Origin: Massilia litorea | GTDB lineage: Bacteria > Pseudomonadota > Gammaproteobacteria > Burkholderiales > Burkholderiaceae_D | Direction of reading: 5' to 3' | NCBI RefSeq assembly: GCF_015101885.1 | Contig: NZ_CP062941.1 | Coordinates: 2,170,001-2,234,000, forward strand | DNA length: 64,000 nt | Shown here: positions 7,595 through 15,216 of the stretch, piece by piece | Numbering within the stretch: the stretch's first letter is position 1 | How the letters are laid out: every line of letters begins with the position of its first letter | Made by a program: the position numbers and the translations under genes | The notes under the pieces: model-generated | Databases searched by the model: none | The model's input: the letters and a program-made list of their open reading frames with translations, nothing else | What the model was told of the DNA's origin: nothing

Positions 7595-9856
7595 TCAGCG
7601 CGCGTAATGCGCCGCTTCCCCCACCATCGCGCCGTCGTCGACCGCGTGCTCCTCGAGCGCATGCAGGTAGCGTCCCAGCGCGTCGTCGAGCGAAGGCAGC
7701 AGCATGCCGCGTTCGCTGCCCAGGGCCGAGTAGTGCGGACGCACCGCCACGTAGCCCAGCTCCGTCGCTGGACGTTCCTGCAGGGTGCGCGGATCGACGC
7801 CGGCCACCGCGCAGGCCTTGCGCGCCAGCTCGGCCCAGGTCACGGCTTCGCCATTGGAGAGGTGCCAGACGCCGCGCTCGCGGTCGATCAGCAGGTCGAG
7901 GCTGACGTTCACCAGGTCCGGCACATAGGTCGGGGTCACCACCAGGTCGTTCGAGGCCGTGAACGGCTGGCCGGCCTTCAGCGCCGCCAGGGCCTGGGTG
8001 ACGAAGTTGTGCTTGTCCCAGGGACCGAAGAAGGAACTGGTGCGGATCACGAGTGCCTGCGGATCGGCTTCCAGCACGCGGCGCTCGGACTCGGCCTTGC
8101 TGCGGCCGTAGACGCCCAGCGGCGCCACCGGATCGGATTCGACATAGGGCGTGTCCTTGGCGCCGTCGAATACCAGGTCGCTCGAGAAGGTCATGAAGCG
8201 CAGCGCGTGGCGGATGCAGGCCAGGGCCAGCACCGTCGGGCCGTGCGTGTTCCCGTCCATGCAGCCCTCGACATCGAGTTCGGCTTCGTCGACGCGCACA
8301 TAGCCGCCGGCGTTGATGATCGCCCAGGGTTTGAAGCGCTGGATCGCCGCTTCGACCGAGGCCGGGTCGGTGATGTCCATCTCCTGGCGCGTCAGCACGT
8401 GGTGCGCCAGGTTGCGCCGCTCGCAGATGCGGGCAAAGGCCGAACCGAGGGTGCCGGTGGCGCCCGTGATCAGGATCGGCTGCACGTGGTTCGATTTGAA
8501 CTGGCTGCGCACCGCGATGTCGGCCACCGCCGTGCGCGTGGCGACCGGCTTGCAGAAGAAGCGGCCCGGCCGGCGCCACCAGCCCTGGCCCTGCAGCACC
8601 GGGTTCGACAGCGGACGGCCGCTGGCCAGTTCGCGCATCATGTTGGCGAGCGCCGTCGGCCGCGGTTGCGGACCGCGCACGTCGAACGGACCCGGCTCAT
8701 AATAGCCGCGCCATTCGGTGACCAGGCAGTTCCAGTCGTAGGAGCCGAGCAGCGCCCAGACCGTGACGGCGCGGATGTCGGCGCCGGCCGCCTTGGCCTT
8801 GCCGGCGGCGTTCCAGATCTCGAGCAGCCAGCGCAGCTGGTCTTCGCGGTTGGCGTCGATGTGGGCTTCGGTGACCGCGATTGGCAGGCCGTAGCGCTCC
8901 CAGGTTTCCATCAGCAGCGGGCCGATGCCGGGCGTCGGCGTGGCCAGCGCGCGCGGGGTCTCGATGTCGGCATGCAGGTGGCCGTCGTAAGTGTGGACGC
9001 GGTCCTGCGGATAGCGTTCGGTGCGGTGGTCGAGCCAGCGCTCGCTGGTGGCATAGTAGTTGGCGCCGATGATGTCGGGCGGGCAGGGATTCTCGCGGAA
9101 CCAGAGCAGTTCTTCCGCCGTGGCCTCGGCCCCCATCAGGTAGTCCCACAGCTTGTGTTCGGGATCGACCTTCCCGCACAGGATGTCCCAGGCCAGCCAG
9201 CGCCGTTCGTTGAAGAAGTTCGCCAGCCAGGCCATCTCGGGCGTGCCGTAGGTTTTCGAGAGGTCGTCGGTCTGCACCAGTTTGGCGTCCGGGTTGACGG
9301 CGCGGATCGCGCGCATCGACAACACGGTGGCCTTGCATTGATGGAGAAGGGCGCGCACGAAAGTCGCGTGGCTCTTTCCGTGCGGGTACCAGACGCCGGC
9401 CAGACCGGAAAAGCGCGCCGTCGTCAGGATTTCGTTGACGGGGGTGTAGTACTCGACCCAGGGGTAGCGCTGGGCTACCGCGCCGGCGTACTCGGCGAGC
9501 TTTTCGGGGAAGGCCGGATCGACCAGACTCGTATGTTCGGGACCGCTGCCATGGTGGATCAGTCCGACGATGGGGGTGACGCCCAGGCGCTGCAGCGCGG
9601 GCAGGCGGGCGTCGGACCAGGACCAGTCGGCGCTGTCGATGCCGTCCGGAGCGGTGCGCTCCCACAGGACTGGATAACGGATCGCCTTGATGCCGAGCGA
9701 GGCGAAGCGTTCGATGTCTTCCACGCGGTCTGCGTGGCCATTGCGTTCCATTTGACTGAAGTAATTGTCGCGTACACGATTGACCGTGCATTCAAGGCCG
9801 CCCCAAAGCGCCAGCTCGGTTGCGGTCTCAGGCTGGATCTGCTTGTCGATGTTCAT
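7595..9856 (-). CDS. Fused GH1-like glycosidase / RmlD-like NDP-sugar reductase
   Basis: A 753-residue two-domain protein. Residues 1 to about 430 resemble family 1 glycoside hydrolases: a TIM-barrel pattern with the acid/base Glu in YYTPVNEIL and a candidate nucleophile Glu in AVTEAHID. Residues from about 460 are an extended SDR of the RmlD type, with the Rossmann motif ILITGATGTLGSAF and the catalytic Tyr and Lys in YGRSK. RmlD makes dTDP-L-rhamnose from dTDP-4-keto-rhamnose. There is no stop or frameshift between the halves. The substrate of the barrel is unknown. The gene stands alone, downstream of the surface-sugar block in the same general region, so a role in a rhamnosylated or deoxysugar glycan is inferred. 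Confidence 0.85.
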   Translation of the reverse strand: MNIDKQIQPETATELALWGGLECTVNRVRDNYFSQMERNGHADRVEDIERFASLGIKAIRYPVLWERTAPDGIDSADWSWSDARLPALQRLGVTPIVGLIHHGSGPEHTSLVDPAFPEKLAEYAGAVAQRYPWVEYYTPVNEILTTARFSGLAGVWYPHGKSHATFVRALLHQCKATVLSMRAIRAVNPDAKLVQTDDLSKTYGTPEMAWLANFFNERRWLAWDILCGKVDPEHKLWDYLMGAEATAEELLWFRENPCPPDIIGANYYATSERWLDHRTERYPQDRVHTYDGHLHADIETPRALATPTPGIGPLLMETWERYGLPIAVTEAHIDANREDQLRWLLEIWNAAGKAKAAGADIRAVTVWALLGSYDWNCLVTEWRGYYEPGPFDVRGPQPRPTALANMMRELASGRPLSNPVLQGQGWWRRPGRFFCKPVATRTAVADIAVRSQFKSNHVQPILITGATGTLGSAFARICERRNLAHHVLTRQEMDITDPASVEAAIQRFKPWAIINAGGYVRVDEAELDVEGCMDGNTHGPTVLALACIRHALRFMTFSSDLVFDGAKDTPYVESDPVAPLGVYGRSKAESERRVLEADPQALVIRTSSFFGPWDKHNFVTQALAALKAGQPFTASNDLVVTPTYVPDLVNVSLDLLIDRERGVWHLSNGEAVTWAELARKACAVAGVDPRTLQERPATELGYVAVRPHYSALGSERGMLLPSLDDALGRYLHALEEHAVDDGAMVGEAAHYAR

Positions 9857-10102
9857 GAGAAATACCTACTATTTATGAAACAGGCCCTAGACTAACGGTC
9901 CTGCGCAGCCTGTTATGTGAAACGGCGAACATATAAGAGACATTTCGGACTAGTCCTACTTTTTGGCTTCGTATCCATTTCCTCTGCTAAATATCTGCTA
10001 ACTGCTGCGAAACCGTGCGCTTCTGTTTCCACGAGGCGCGCAAAATTGTTGGCAAGATTGTTTGTTCAGCAATTCCGTCAAAACGCTTTCTGGAGCGCTT
10101 GT

Positions 10103-10339
10103 ATGTACATGGTGTACTGGACCATTATTGAGGAAACCGACTGCCGTCCACACGCCCAGGGTTTCGGCACCGAGGAGATGGTCAAGGCGATGGGCTTCAT
10201 GGAAGACTTGCGGCGGCGCCAGCGCGAAGGCGAGGGCGTGCGCTTCATCACGATGTGTTCGGAACATCCGGATGTGGTGGGGCATCCGGGGGTGGATGTG
10301 ACGGGGCCGGATTACGACTGGAAGAAGCGGCGGCGGTGA
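10103..10339 (+). CDS. Small conserved-looking protein, 78 residues
   Basis: A short soluble protein with the recurring motifs MYMVYWT at the start, a mid helix rich in Arg/Gln (LRRRQREGEG), and HPGVDVTGPDYDWKKRR at the end. I chose ATG 10103 because GGAG lies seven bases before it. An upstream extension to 9917 is AT-rich and of different composition, so it is more likely leader. I recall similar small proteins in related Oxalobacteraceae, but no function is known to me. It has no signal peptide or membrane segment and is divergent from the glycosidase/reductase fusion. Confidence 0.65.
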   Translation: MYMVYWTIIEETDCRPHAQGFGTEEMVKAMGFMEDLRRRQREGEGVRFITMCSEHPDVVGHPGVDVTGPDYDWKKRRR

Positions 10340-10427
10340 GGCGGGGTGAACCCATGTTCGGAATCGTTGGGTCGGATGATGACGGCTGGCTCCGTGATCC
10401 AGGTCGCCCCCGGCCGCTTGCGGAGTC

Positions 10428-11111
10428 TCATTTCACACTGCCGCTCATGGCGGCAGCTTGAGGCCCCTCCGCGTTGCCCGGCATCCAGCCAAACACGTCG
10501 TCGCTGAGACCGATATCGATGAGGAAGAGGTAGGGCGGTTCCCGCGTCCAGCAGCCTTCATTGCACTTCAGCCGGAAAGTCATGCCATACAGCTTGGGGA
10601 TGCGCAGGGTTGCCTCCTGTGCGTAGCCCGGTTCGAACATCCTTGCATACAGCCGCTTCCTGCCCTCCGGGGACAAGTCGAACCAAACGCTGTCGTTTTT
10701 CTCCCAGGGTTCCCAGCCGCCTGCCTTGAACTGGTTCTGCAGGTTGTCGAGCACGGCCACGGCCTCGAAAGGTAGCGCATCGAGCATCGGCGACGTTGCA
10801 AGCGTAGCGACAACATTCCGCTGGTAGCTCAGCGCAGCAAACTTAGTCGGGGGCAGGGTGAACCCATGTTTGGAATCGTTGAGGCGGATGATGACCGCCG
10901 GCTCGGTGACCCAGGTCGCACCCCAGCCGCTGTCGGCATCCGGGATATTGGATCGCGCCAGGACTGGGAAGGTGGAGTCTTTCACCACCCCTTCGAAGGA
11001 TTGCCCGGGTCTGAAAGAGAGGAGGGTCGGTTCAGATGTGCCAGAACGCCACCAGAAGGCGGTGAGGATGAGGCACGATGACATGACGAGGAATCGATAC
11101 CAGCCTTTCAT
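10428..11111 (-). CDS. Putative periplasmic immunity protein, copy A
   Basis: A 227-residue protein with an N-terminal hydrophobic segment (FLVMSSCLILTAFWW) suggesting export or anchoring on the periplasmic side. It is a clear paralog of the protein at 11556-12260: both share KHGFTLPPTKFAALS, LQNQFKAGGWEPW, EGCWTREPPYLFLIDIGL and similar spacing. I do not recognise the family. Its ATG overlaps the TGA of an effector C-terminal fragment (ATGA at 11108-11111), exactly as copy B overlaps the intact effector. Immunity function is inferred from this order and from the duplication; a role as an accessory lipoprotein-like factor is possible. Confidence 0.7.
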   Translation of the reverse strand: MKGWYRFLVMSSCLILTAFWWRSGTSEPTLLSFRPGQSFEGVVKDSTFPVLARSNIPDADSGWGATWVTEPAVIIRLNDSKHGFTLPPTKFAALSYQRNVVATLATSPMLDALPFEAVAVLDNLQNQFKAGGWEPWEKNDSVWFDLSPEGRKRLYARMFEPGYAQEATLRIPKLYGMTFRLKCNEGCWTREPPYLFLIDIGLSDDVFGWMPGNAEGPQAAAMSGSVK

Positions 11112-11480
11112 GCGACGCCTCCGCCAGCGGCGATCGCCCGGATCGACGCCTCGACATAGGGACGCTCGGGACTGTTCAGGAGCTGGCCGAATCGCTTTGC
11201 TGCCTGCTTCACGAACTGCATGCGCTCCTCAGCGACCCACAGCTTTGCGTCTTTGTTCTGTGGAAACCAAGCAGTAAAGCCTGTCCTGGCCCGGCACTCG
11301 GCCGACAAAGTCAGCTTTATCTCCTCATGGTCGCCAGTCGGAAATCCGGTTGCCCAGGCATACTGGTTCGTGGCAAGCAATTTCTGCAGCACGAGATCGT
11401 TGTACATGATCTTTTGTGGGATGTTCACCTGCTCATGTCGCGCGATATGCTCGACGCTCTCGCGGATGCTTCCCGCTCCG
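11108..11480 (-). pseudogene. Orphan C-terminal fragment of the putative effector
   Basis: This stretch encodes the last ~120 residues of a second copy of the effector at 12257-13357. The two tails align without gaps, and by eye about 85 of 117 residues are identical, including HEQVNI, EEIKLTLSAECRA and the closing RPYVEASIRAI. Upstream of about 11480 the similarity stops and no good in-frame start is present; an ATG overlapping the stop of immunity copy B (11559) is in another frame. It keeps the ATGA junction with immunity copy A. It looks like a displaced toxin tail, either dead or translated only by reinitiation. Confidence 0.7.
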
Positions 11481-11555
11481 GGGAAAAGCTGGCGGACATC
11501 GAGCGCTCGTTGGCAATGTCCGGTGCCGGCATGCTGACTCGGCGATAGCGCGACT

Positions 11556-12260
11556 TCATTGCACGCTGCTGCCCGTGAGTGCCTTTTCGGGCAGCGTCCA
11601 ACGCAGCGGTTGACCTGGCTTCCAGCCATATACGTCATCGCCGAGGCCGATATCGATGAGAAAAAGGTACGGCGGTTCTCGCGTCCAGCAACCTTCAGTA
11701 CATTTCAGCCGGAAAATCATTCCGTAAAGATTAGGAACACGCAAATCGGTCGATTCCATGTATCCCGGCCTGAACATCCGCGCATAAAGCCTCTTCTTTC
11801 CTTCCGGAGTCAGGTCGAACCAGGTGCTGTCGTTCCGCGCCCAGGGTTCCCAGCCCCCTGCCTTGAACTGATTCTGCAGATTTTCCAGGATGGCAACGGC
11901 CTCGTCGAAAGGCAGTGGGTCGAGCATCGGCGAGGTGGCAAGGGTGATCGCCTGGTTTTCCGAAAAGCTGAGGGCGGCGAATTTAGTAGGCGGGAGCGTG
12001 AACCCATGTTTCGGATCGGTGAACCGGACAATCACGGATGGTTCCGTGACCCAGATCGCACCGAACTTGTTTCCGTCCCAGTCGTCTCTGGGGCGGTTTG
12101 AGCGCTTCAGCGCTGGATAGCTGGAATCTCTGACGACCTGCTCGAAAGTCTGGCCAAGGCGAAAGGCCAGGACGGTCGGCTCAGGAGGGCGAGCATGCCA
12201 GCAGATGGCCGTAGCGATAAGGCCGGCGAGTATGGCAATGCGTTGATAGCTGCGCCTCAT
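11556..12260 (-). CDS. Putative periplasmic immunity protein, copy B
   Basis: A 234-residue protein beginning with an N-terminal hydrophobic segment (RIAILAGLIATAICW) followed by a soluble domain. It is paralogous to the 10428-11111 protein over its full length. The start at 12260 overlaps the effector stop as ATGA; a longer reading to 12446 lies inside the effector gene in another frame and is rejected. The exported topology suggests that, if it neutralises the neighbouring effector, the toxic action is in the periplasm or envelope. Family unknown to me. Confidence 0.7.
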   Translation of the reverse strand: MRRSYQRIAILAGLIATAICWHARPPEPTVLAFRLGQTFEQVVRDSSYPALKRSNRPRDDWDGNKFGAIWVTEPSVIVRFTDPKHGFTLPPTKFAALSFSENQAITLATSPMLDPLPFDEAVAILENLQNQFKAGGWEPWARNDSTWFDLTPEGKKRLYARMFRPGYMESTDLRVPNLYGMIFRLKCTEGCWTREPPYLFLIDIGLGDDVYGWKPGQPLRWTLPEKALTGSSVQ

Positions 12261-13357
12261 GCGACACCTCCGCCAGCGGAGATCGCACGGATAGATGCTT
12301 CGACGTAAGGGCGTTCGGCGCCGTGCAAGAGAGCATGAAATTGTCTGGCGGCGGTCAGCACGAACTGCATGCGCTGCTCGACCACCCACAGCTCCGCATT
12401 CTTGTTTCGGGAAAACCAGGAAGTGAAGCCCTGCTTGGCCCGGCACTCGGCCGACAGGGTCAGCTTGATCTCCTCGTAGTCACCAGTTGGAAATTCAATC
12501 GCCCAGGCATATTGGTTCATTGCGAGTAATCGCTGTAAGACGGGATCGTTGTACATAATCCTCTGCAAAATATTGACTTGCTCATGCTGGGCAAGCTGAT
12601 CAACGCTTCGCTTCAGGTCGCCTGAATTGATGAGTCGGAATCCTTCCTTAATCTCGGCAAATGGCGTCCCAAACCGAAGCGTGTTCCTGTTGACCGCCCA
12701 ATGCACCGGATACTTATCGTTCTGCCGCTTGGCAAGATAGGTATTGAACTCCTCCCATCCCCGCTCCATGAAAAACCTGTGCAGCGGATAAATATCCAAA
12801 AACAGGTGCGCATTCCCGAAGCCCAGCTTGCGGTACATGTACTGTGCCGCTGCCTCCGTGGTGGACTGCACCATGGTCGATGCCCCGGCGCCGGGATACG
12901 CGGCGAAGGCCCGCCCCACCTGCTCGCGCACGCGGCGGTTCTTTTCGCTGAGCTCGGCAGAATGCAGCAGCCCGCAACCGACCTGCTTCGAGGCGAACGC
13001 CGCCAGTCCCGCCCACTGGAAGCGATGATCGGCCAGCCATAATTTGGCGTAGGCCGCATTGATGCGCCGATTCCTCTCGCGGTCGTTGCCCTCGAAACTG
13101 CCGTTCACTTTCAGGATTTCCTCGGCCTCGGCCTGGAAGGTGCTCCATAGATGCTCGGGCGTGAGGATGGGCACGGCGATGGCCCGCTCCACGGTGGCCC
13201 CGGGCCCGACACAGTGATGCAGCTTGCATTCCCGGATCGGCTTGATGTTCCGGTAGACGGGAATGCCGTGGTAGGTGTGCCTGGCGAACCAGGGATTCGG
13301 CGCTCCGGGGACATAGCTGGCGGACACGGACGGTCCCGTCTCAGTCGGTGGCTGCAT
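12257..13357 (-). CDS. Putative type VI secretion effector encoded behind a PAAR gene
   Basis: A 366-residue protein of no family I can name with confidence (a DUF2515-like assignment would need a search). It has no signal peptide. The middle part is rich in aromatic, Arg and His residues (RFQWAGLAAFASKQVGCG, YPLHRFFMERGWEEF). The C-terminal ~120 residues are the part repeated in the orphan fragment. Its start overlaps the PAAR stop by 17 bases (ATG 13357; another ATG at 13381 is possible) and its stop overlaps the immunity gene start. This PAAR-effector-immunity order is the basis for calling it an effector; no catalytic motif was identified. Parts of the gene are visibly less GC-rich than the flanks. 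Confidence 0.6.
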   Translation of the reverse strand: MQPPTETGPSVSASYVPGAPNPWFARHTYHGIPVYRNIKPIRECKLHHCVGPGATVERAIAVPILTPEHLWSTFQAEAEEILKVNGSFEGNDRERNRRINAAYAKLWLADHRFQWAGLAAFASKQVGCGLLHSAELSEKNRRVREQVGRAFAAYPGAGASTMVQSTTEAAAQYMYRKLGFGNAHLFLDIYPLHRFFMERGWEEFNTYLAKRQNDKYPVHWAVNRNTLRFGTPFAEIKEGFRLINSGDLKRSVDQLAQHEQVNILQRIMYNDPVLQRLLAMNQYAWAIEFPTGDYEEIKLTLSAECRAKQGFTSWFSRNKNAELWVVEQRMQFVLTAARQFHALLHGAERPYVEASIRAISAGGGVA

Positions 13358-13892
13358 GCGGCTGCACGATGACGCCTGCATCCCGTTCGGTCTCGCTCAA
13401 GGGCTCGGTCCAGCCCTTGTGATCGAGCATGCCCTGCGCGCCTGGCAGGTCAAGCCGGTAAGGGAGCCCGGTGATGGCTTCCATGGTCCCCGGATCGATC
13501 AGGGCCAGCGGCAGGTCCTCCAGTTCGGGAACATCGAGATCTGCCGCGTTGGCTTGCGCCGCCGCCTGCGCGGCCGCGGCCTCCTGGCCGGCATACCAGT
13601 CGCTGTCGATCGATTGGCACATGAAGGCTTGCGAAGCGACCAGGCGCGGCGGCGGCTTGCACTTGCAGATGCACAGGTCGTCGTGCAGGGCGACCTGGCG
13701 GCCGTCGATCGATTCGGACAGGCGTGGCCCGTCGGGACGGATCACGCCTTCGGACAGACAGGCGGGGCACCAGCAGCTGTCACCTTCGACGGCCAGCGGC
13801 GCGCCGTTGATGGTCTCGAAGCGGCTGCTTGAAGTCACCTTGCCGCCGGCCGTGGTGGGCGCGCCGAGCGTGATGAAATATCTGTTGAGCAT
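13341..13892 (-). CDS. PAAR-domain spike protein with Cys-rich insert
   Basis: A 183-residue protein whose first ~90 residues follow the PAAR pattern (ITLGAPTTAGGKV near the start, then APLAVEGD). PAAR proteins cap the VgrG spike of type VI secretion systems and carry effectors. Between them lie closely spaced cysteines, CWCPAC and CICKC, likely to bind a metal such as zinc. A C-terminal Ala/Glu-rich part may be a linker to the effector. ATG 13892 has AGGGA upstream; an extension to 13931 lacks support. It heads a chain of overlapping genes on the minus strand. No VgrG, Hcp or sheath gene is in this window. Confidence 0.8.
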   Translation of the reverse strand: MLNRYFITLGAPTTAGGKVTSSSRFETINGAPLAVEGDSCWCPACLSEGVIRPDGPRLSESIDGRQVALHDDLCICKCKPPPRLVASQAFMCQSIDSDWYAGQEAAAAQAAAQANAADLDVPELEDLPLALIDPGTMEAITGLPYRLDLPGAQGMLDHKGWTEPLSETERDAGVIVQPHAATD

Positions 13893-14018
13893 GGCGTCCC
13901 TGTCCGCACGGCGTGCGCGCAAAGACTCCAATCTATCGATGGACGAGACCGCTTAATTGAGGAAACTCAGGAGTGGTTTGTCGACCTTCGCAGAAGCGAC
14001 GCCAGCACCTGTTTTGTC

Positions 14019-15095
14019 CTATGCCTGAAGCGAAAAAGCCTCGGCGATCGACACCAGTTCACCCGTGCCGCCGGCATCGTAGCCGGGCAGGGCGGCCACC
14101 AACTTGTGGTAGGAGGGATCGCGCATCAGCTCGAGCAGCTGGCGCATGATCGGTTCGTCGACGGCGTCGCGGCGCAGCGCAAAGTAATAATGCTCGCGCA
14201 CCAGCGGCAGGAAATCGAGCTTGAACTGGGCGGCCGCGGCACGCATGCCGATGCCGGCGTCGGCCATGCCGCTGGCGATGTAGGCGGCCACCGCCGAATG
14301 CGTGAACTCGGCGCTGTTGTAGCCGTTGATGGATTCGAGCGGCGGGCCGTCGGCGGCCAGCATCATCTCCAGCAGCATGCGCGTGCCGGAGCCGGCCTGG
14401 CGGTTCACGAAGCGCACCTCGGGGCGCGCCAGGTCGGCCAGGCCGCGCAGGCCGAGCGGATTGCCGCGCGCCGTGATCAGGCCCTGCTCGCGGTCCGCCA
14501 CGCGCACCAGGCAGTGCTGGTTCGGATCGAGCCAGCGCAGGTACCAGGCGATCGTCTGCGCCTCGAAGCGTCCGAGCGGGATGTGAAAGCCGGCCAGGTC
14601 GCATTCGCGCCGGGCCAGCGCGGCGACCGCGTCAGTGCTGGTGCGGTAGCGCAGGTCGAGCGGCAGGGCGTCGCGGTCGATGCAGCCGGTCAGCGCGGCC
14701 ACCGCGAAGCCGTGACTGGCGTCCATGCGCAGGGTGCGCAGCTTGTTGGCGGTGATGCGCCCCAGTTCCGCTTCCAGCTCCGAGGCCAGGCTGTGCAGGG
14801 TCGGCGACAGGCGCGCCGCAATGCGGCGGTCGGCCCAGACCAGCTTCTGCGCCAGCGGCGTCAGGCTCGTGCCGCGTCCGCGCCCCGTCTGCAGCAATTG
14901 TTCGCCGAACAGGCTTTCGGCCGAGCGCAGCAAACCCCAGGCATAGCGGTAGGACAGGCCGACACTCTTTGCCGCCTGCGCGATCGACCCGGTGTCCTGG
15001 ATCGACAGGAGCAAGCCCAGCAGGTCCTTGGTATCGAGCGGGCTCTCGCCCTTGACGCTGATTTCCCAATGTGGACGGATATGAACTTTGAGCAT
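14019..15095 (-). CDS. ModE-like HTH regulator with periplasmic-binding-protein-like domain
   Basis: A 358-residue one-component regulator. Residues 20-100 form the ModE/LysR-type winged helix (TGSIAQAAKSVGLSYRYAWGLL). The C-terminal part is a PBP-like ligand domain (NRQAGSGTRMLLEMML, then the ASGMADAGIGMRAAA region) in place of the TOBE domains of ModE. Such proteins sit beside formate dehydrogenase or molybdate/tungstate genes, and this one is divergent from the OFA antiporter and upstream of fds and tup. It therefore probably controls that block in response to an oxyanion or related ligand. Its own ATG lies inside a palindrome, AGCATATGCT, which suggests autoregulation. Confidence 0.85.
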   Translation of the reverse strand: MLKVHIRPHWEISVKGESPLDTKDLLGLLLSIQDTGSIAQAAKSVGLSYRYAWGLLRSAESLFGEQLLQTGRGRGTSLTPLAQKLVWADRRIAARLSPTLHSLASELEAELGRITANKLRTLRMDASHGFAVAALTGCIDRDALPLDLRYRTSTDAVAALARRECDLAGFHIPLGRFEAQTIAWYLRWLDPNQHCLVRVADREQGLITARGNPLGLRGLADLARPEVRFVNRQAGSGTRMLLEMMLAADGPPLESINGYNSAEFTHSAVAAYIASGMADAGIGMRAAAAQFKLDFLPLVREHYYFALRRDAVDEPIMRQLLELMRDPSYHKLVAALPGYDAGGTGELVSIAEAFSLQA

Positions 15096-15100
15096 ATGCT
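15091..15100. promoter_or_regulatory. Candidate operator half/autoregulatory palindrome at regulator start
   Basis: The perfect palindrome AGCATATGCT includes the start codon of the ModE-like regulator (minus strand). Its core GCATATGC shares the AAGCAT/ATGCTT arms of the longer inverted repeat at 15169-15188. A second small inverted repeat, TTTCG-CTG-CGAAA, is at 15113-15125. Binding is inferred only. Confidence 0.4.
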
Positions 15101-15168
15101 GAAAATAACCTATTTCGCTGCGAAAAACATCATGTTACCCTCCGCAGGCAATAAAAGATGCCTGATAG

Positions 15169-15188
15169 ATATGCTTAAAAAAGCATAT
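15169..15188. promoter_or_regulatory. Candidate operator for the ModE-like regulator
   Basis: A perfect inverted repeat with 8-base arms, ATATGCTT-AAAA-AAGCATAT, sits in the 121-base divergent intergenic region, 29 bases before the OFA antiporter start. It has the size and symmetry of a dimeric HTH binding site and matches the palindrome over the regulator start. It is close enough to the antiporter start that it likely overlaps the promoter or the transcript start. Confidence 0.5.
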
Positions 15189-15216
15189 TCAGGAATGATA
15201 AAAACCGGAGGGGACA

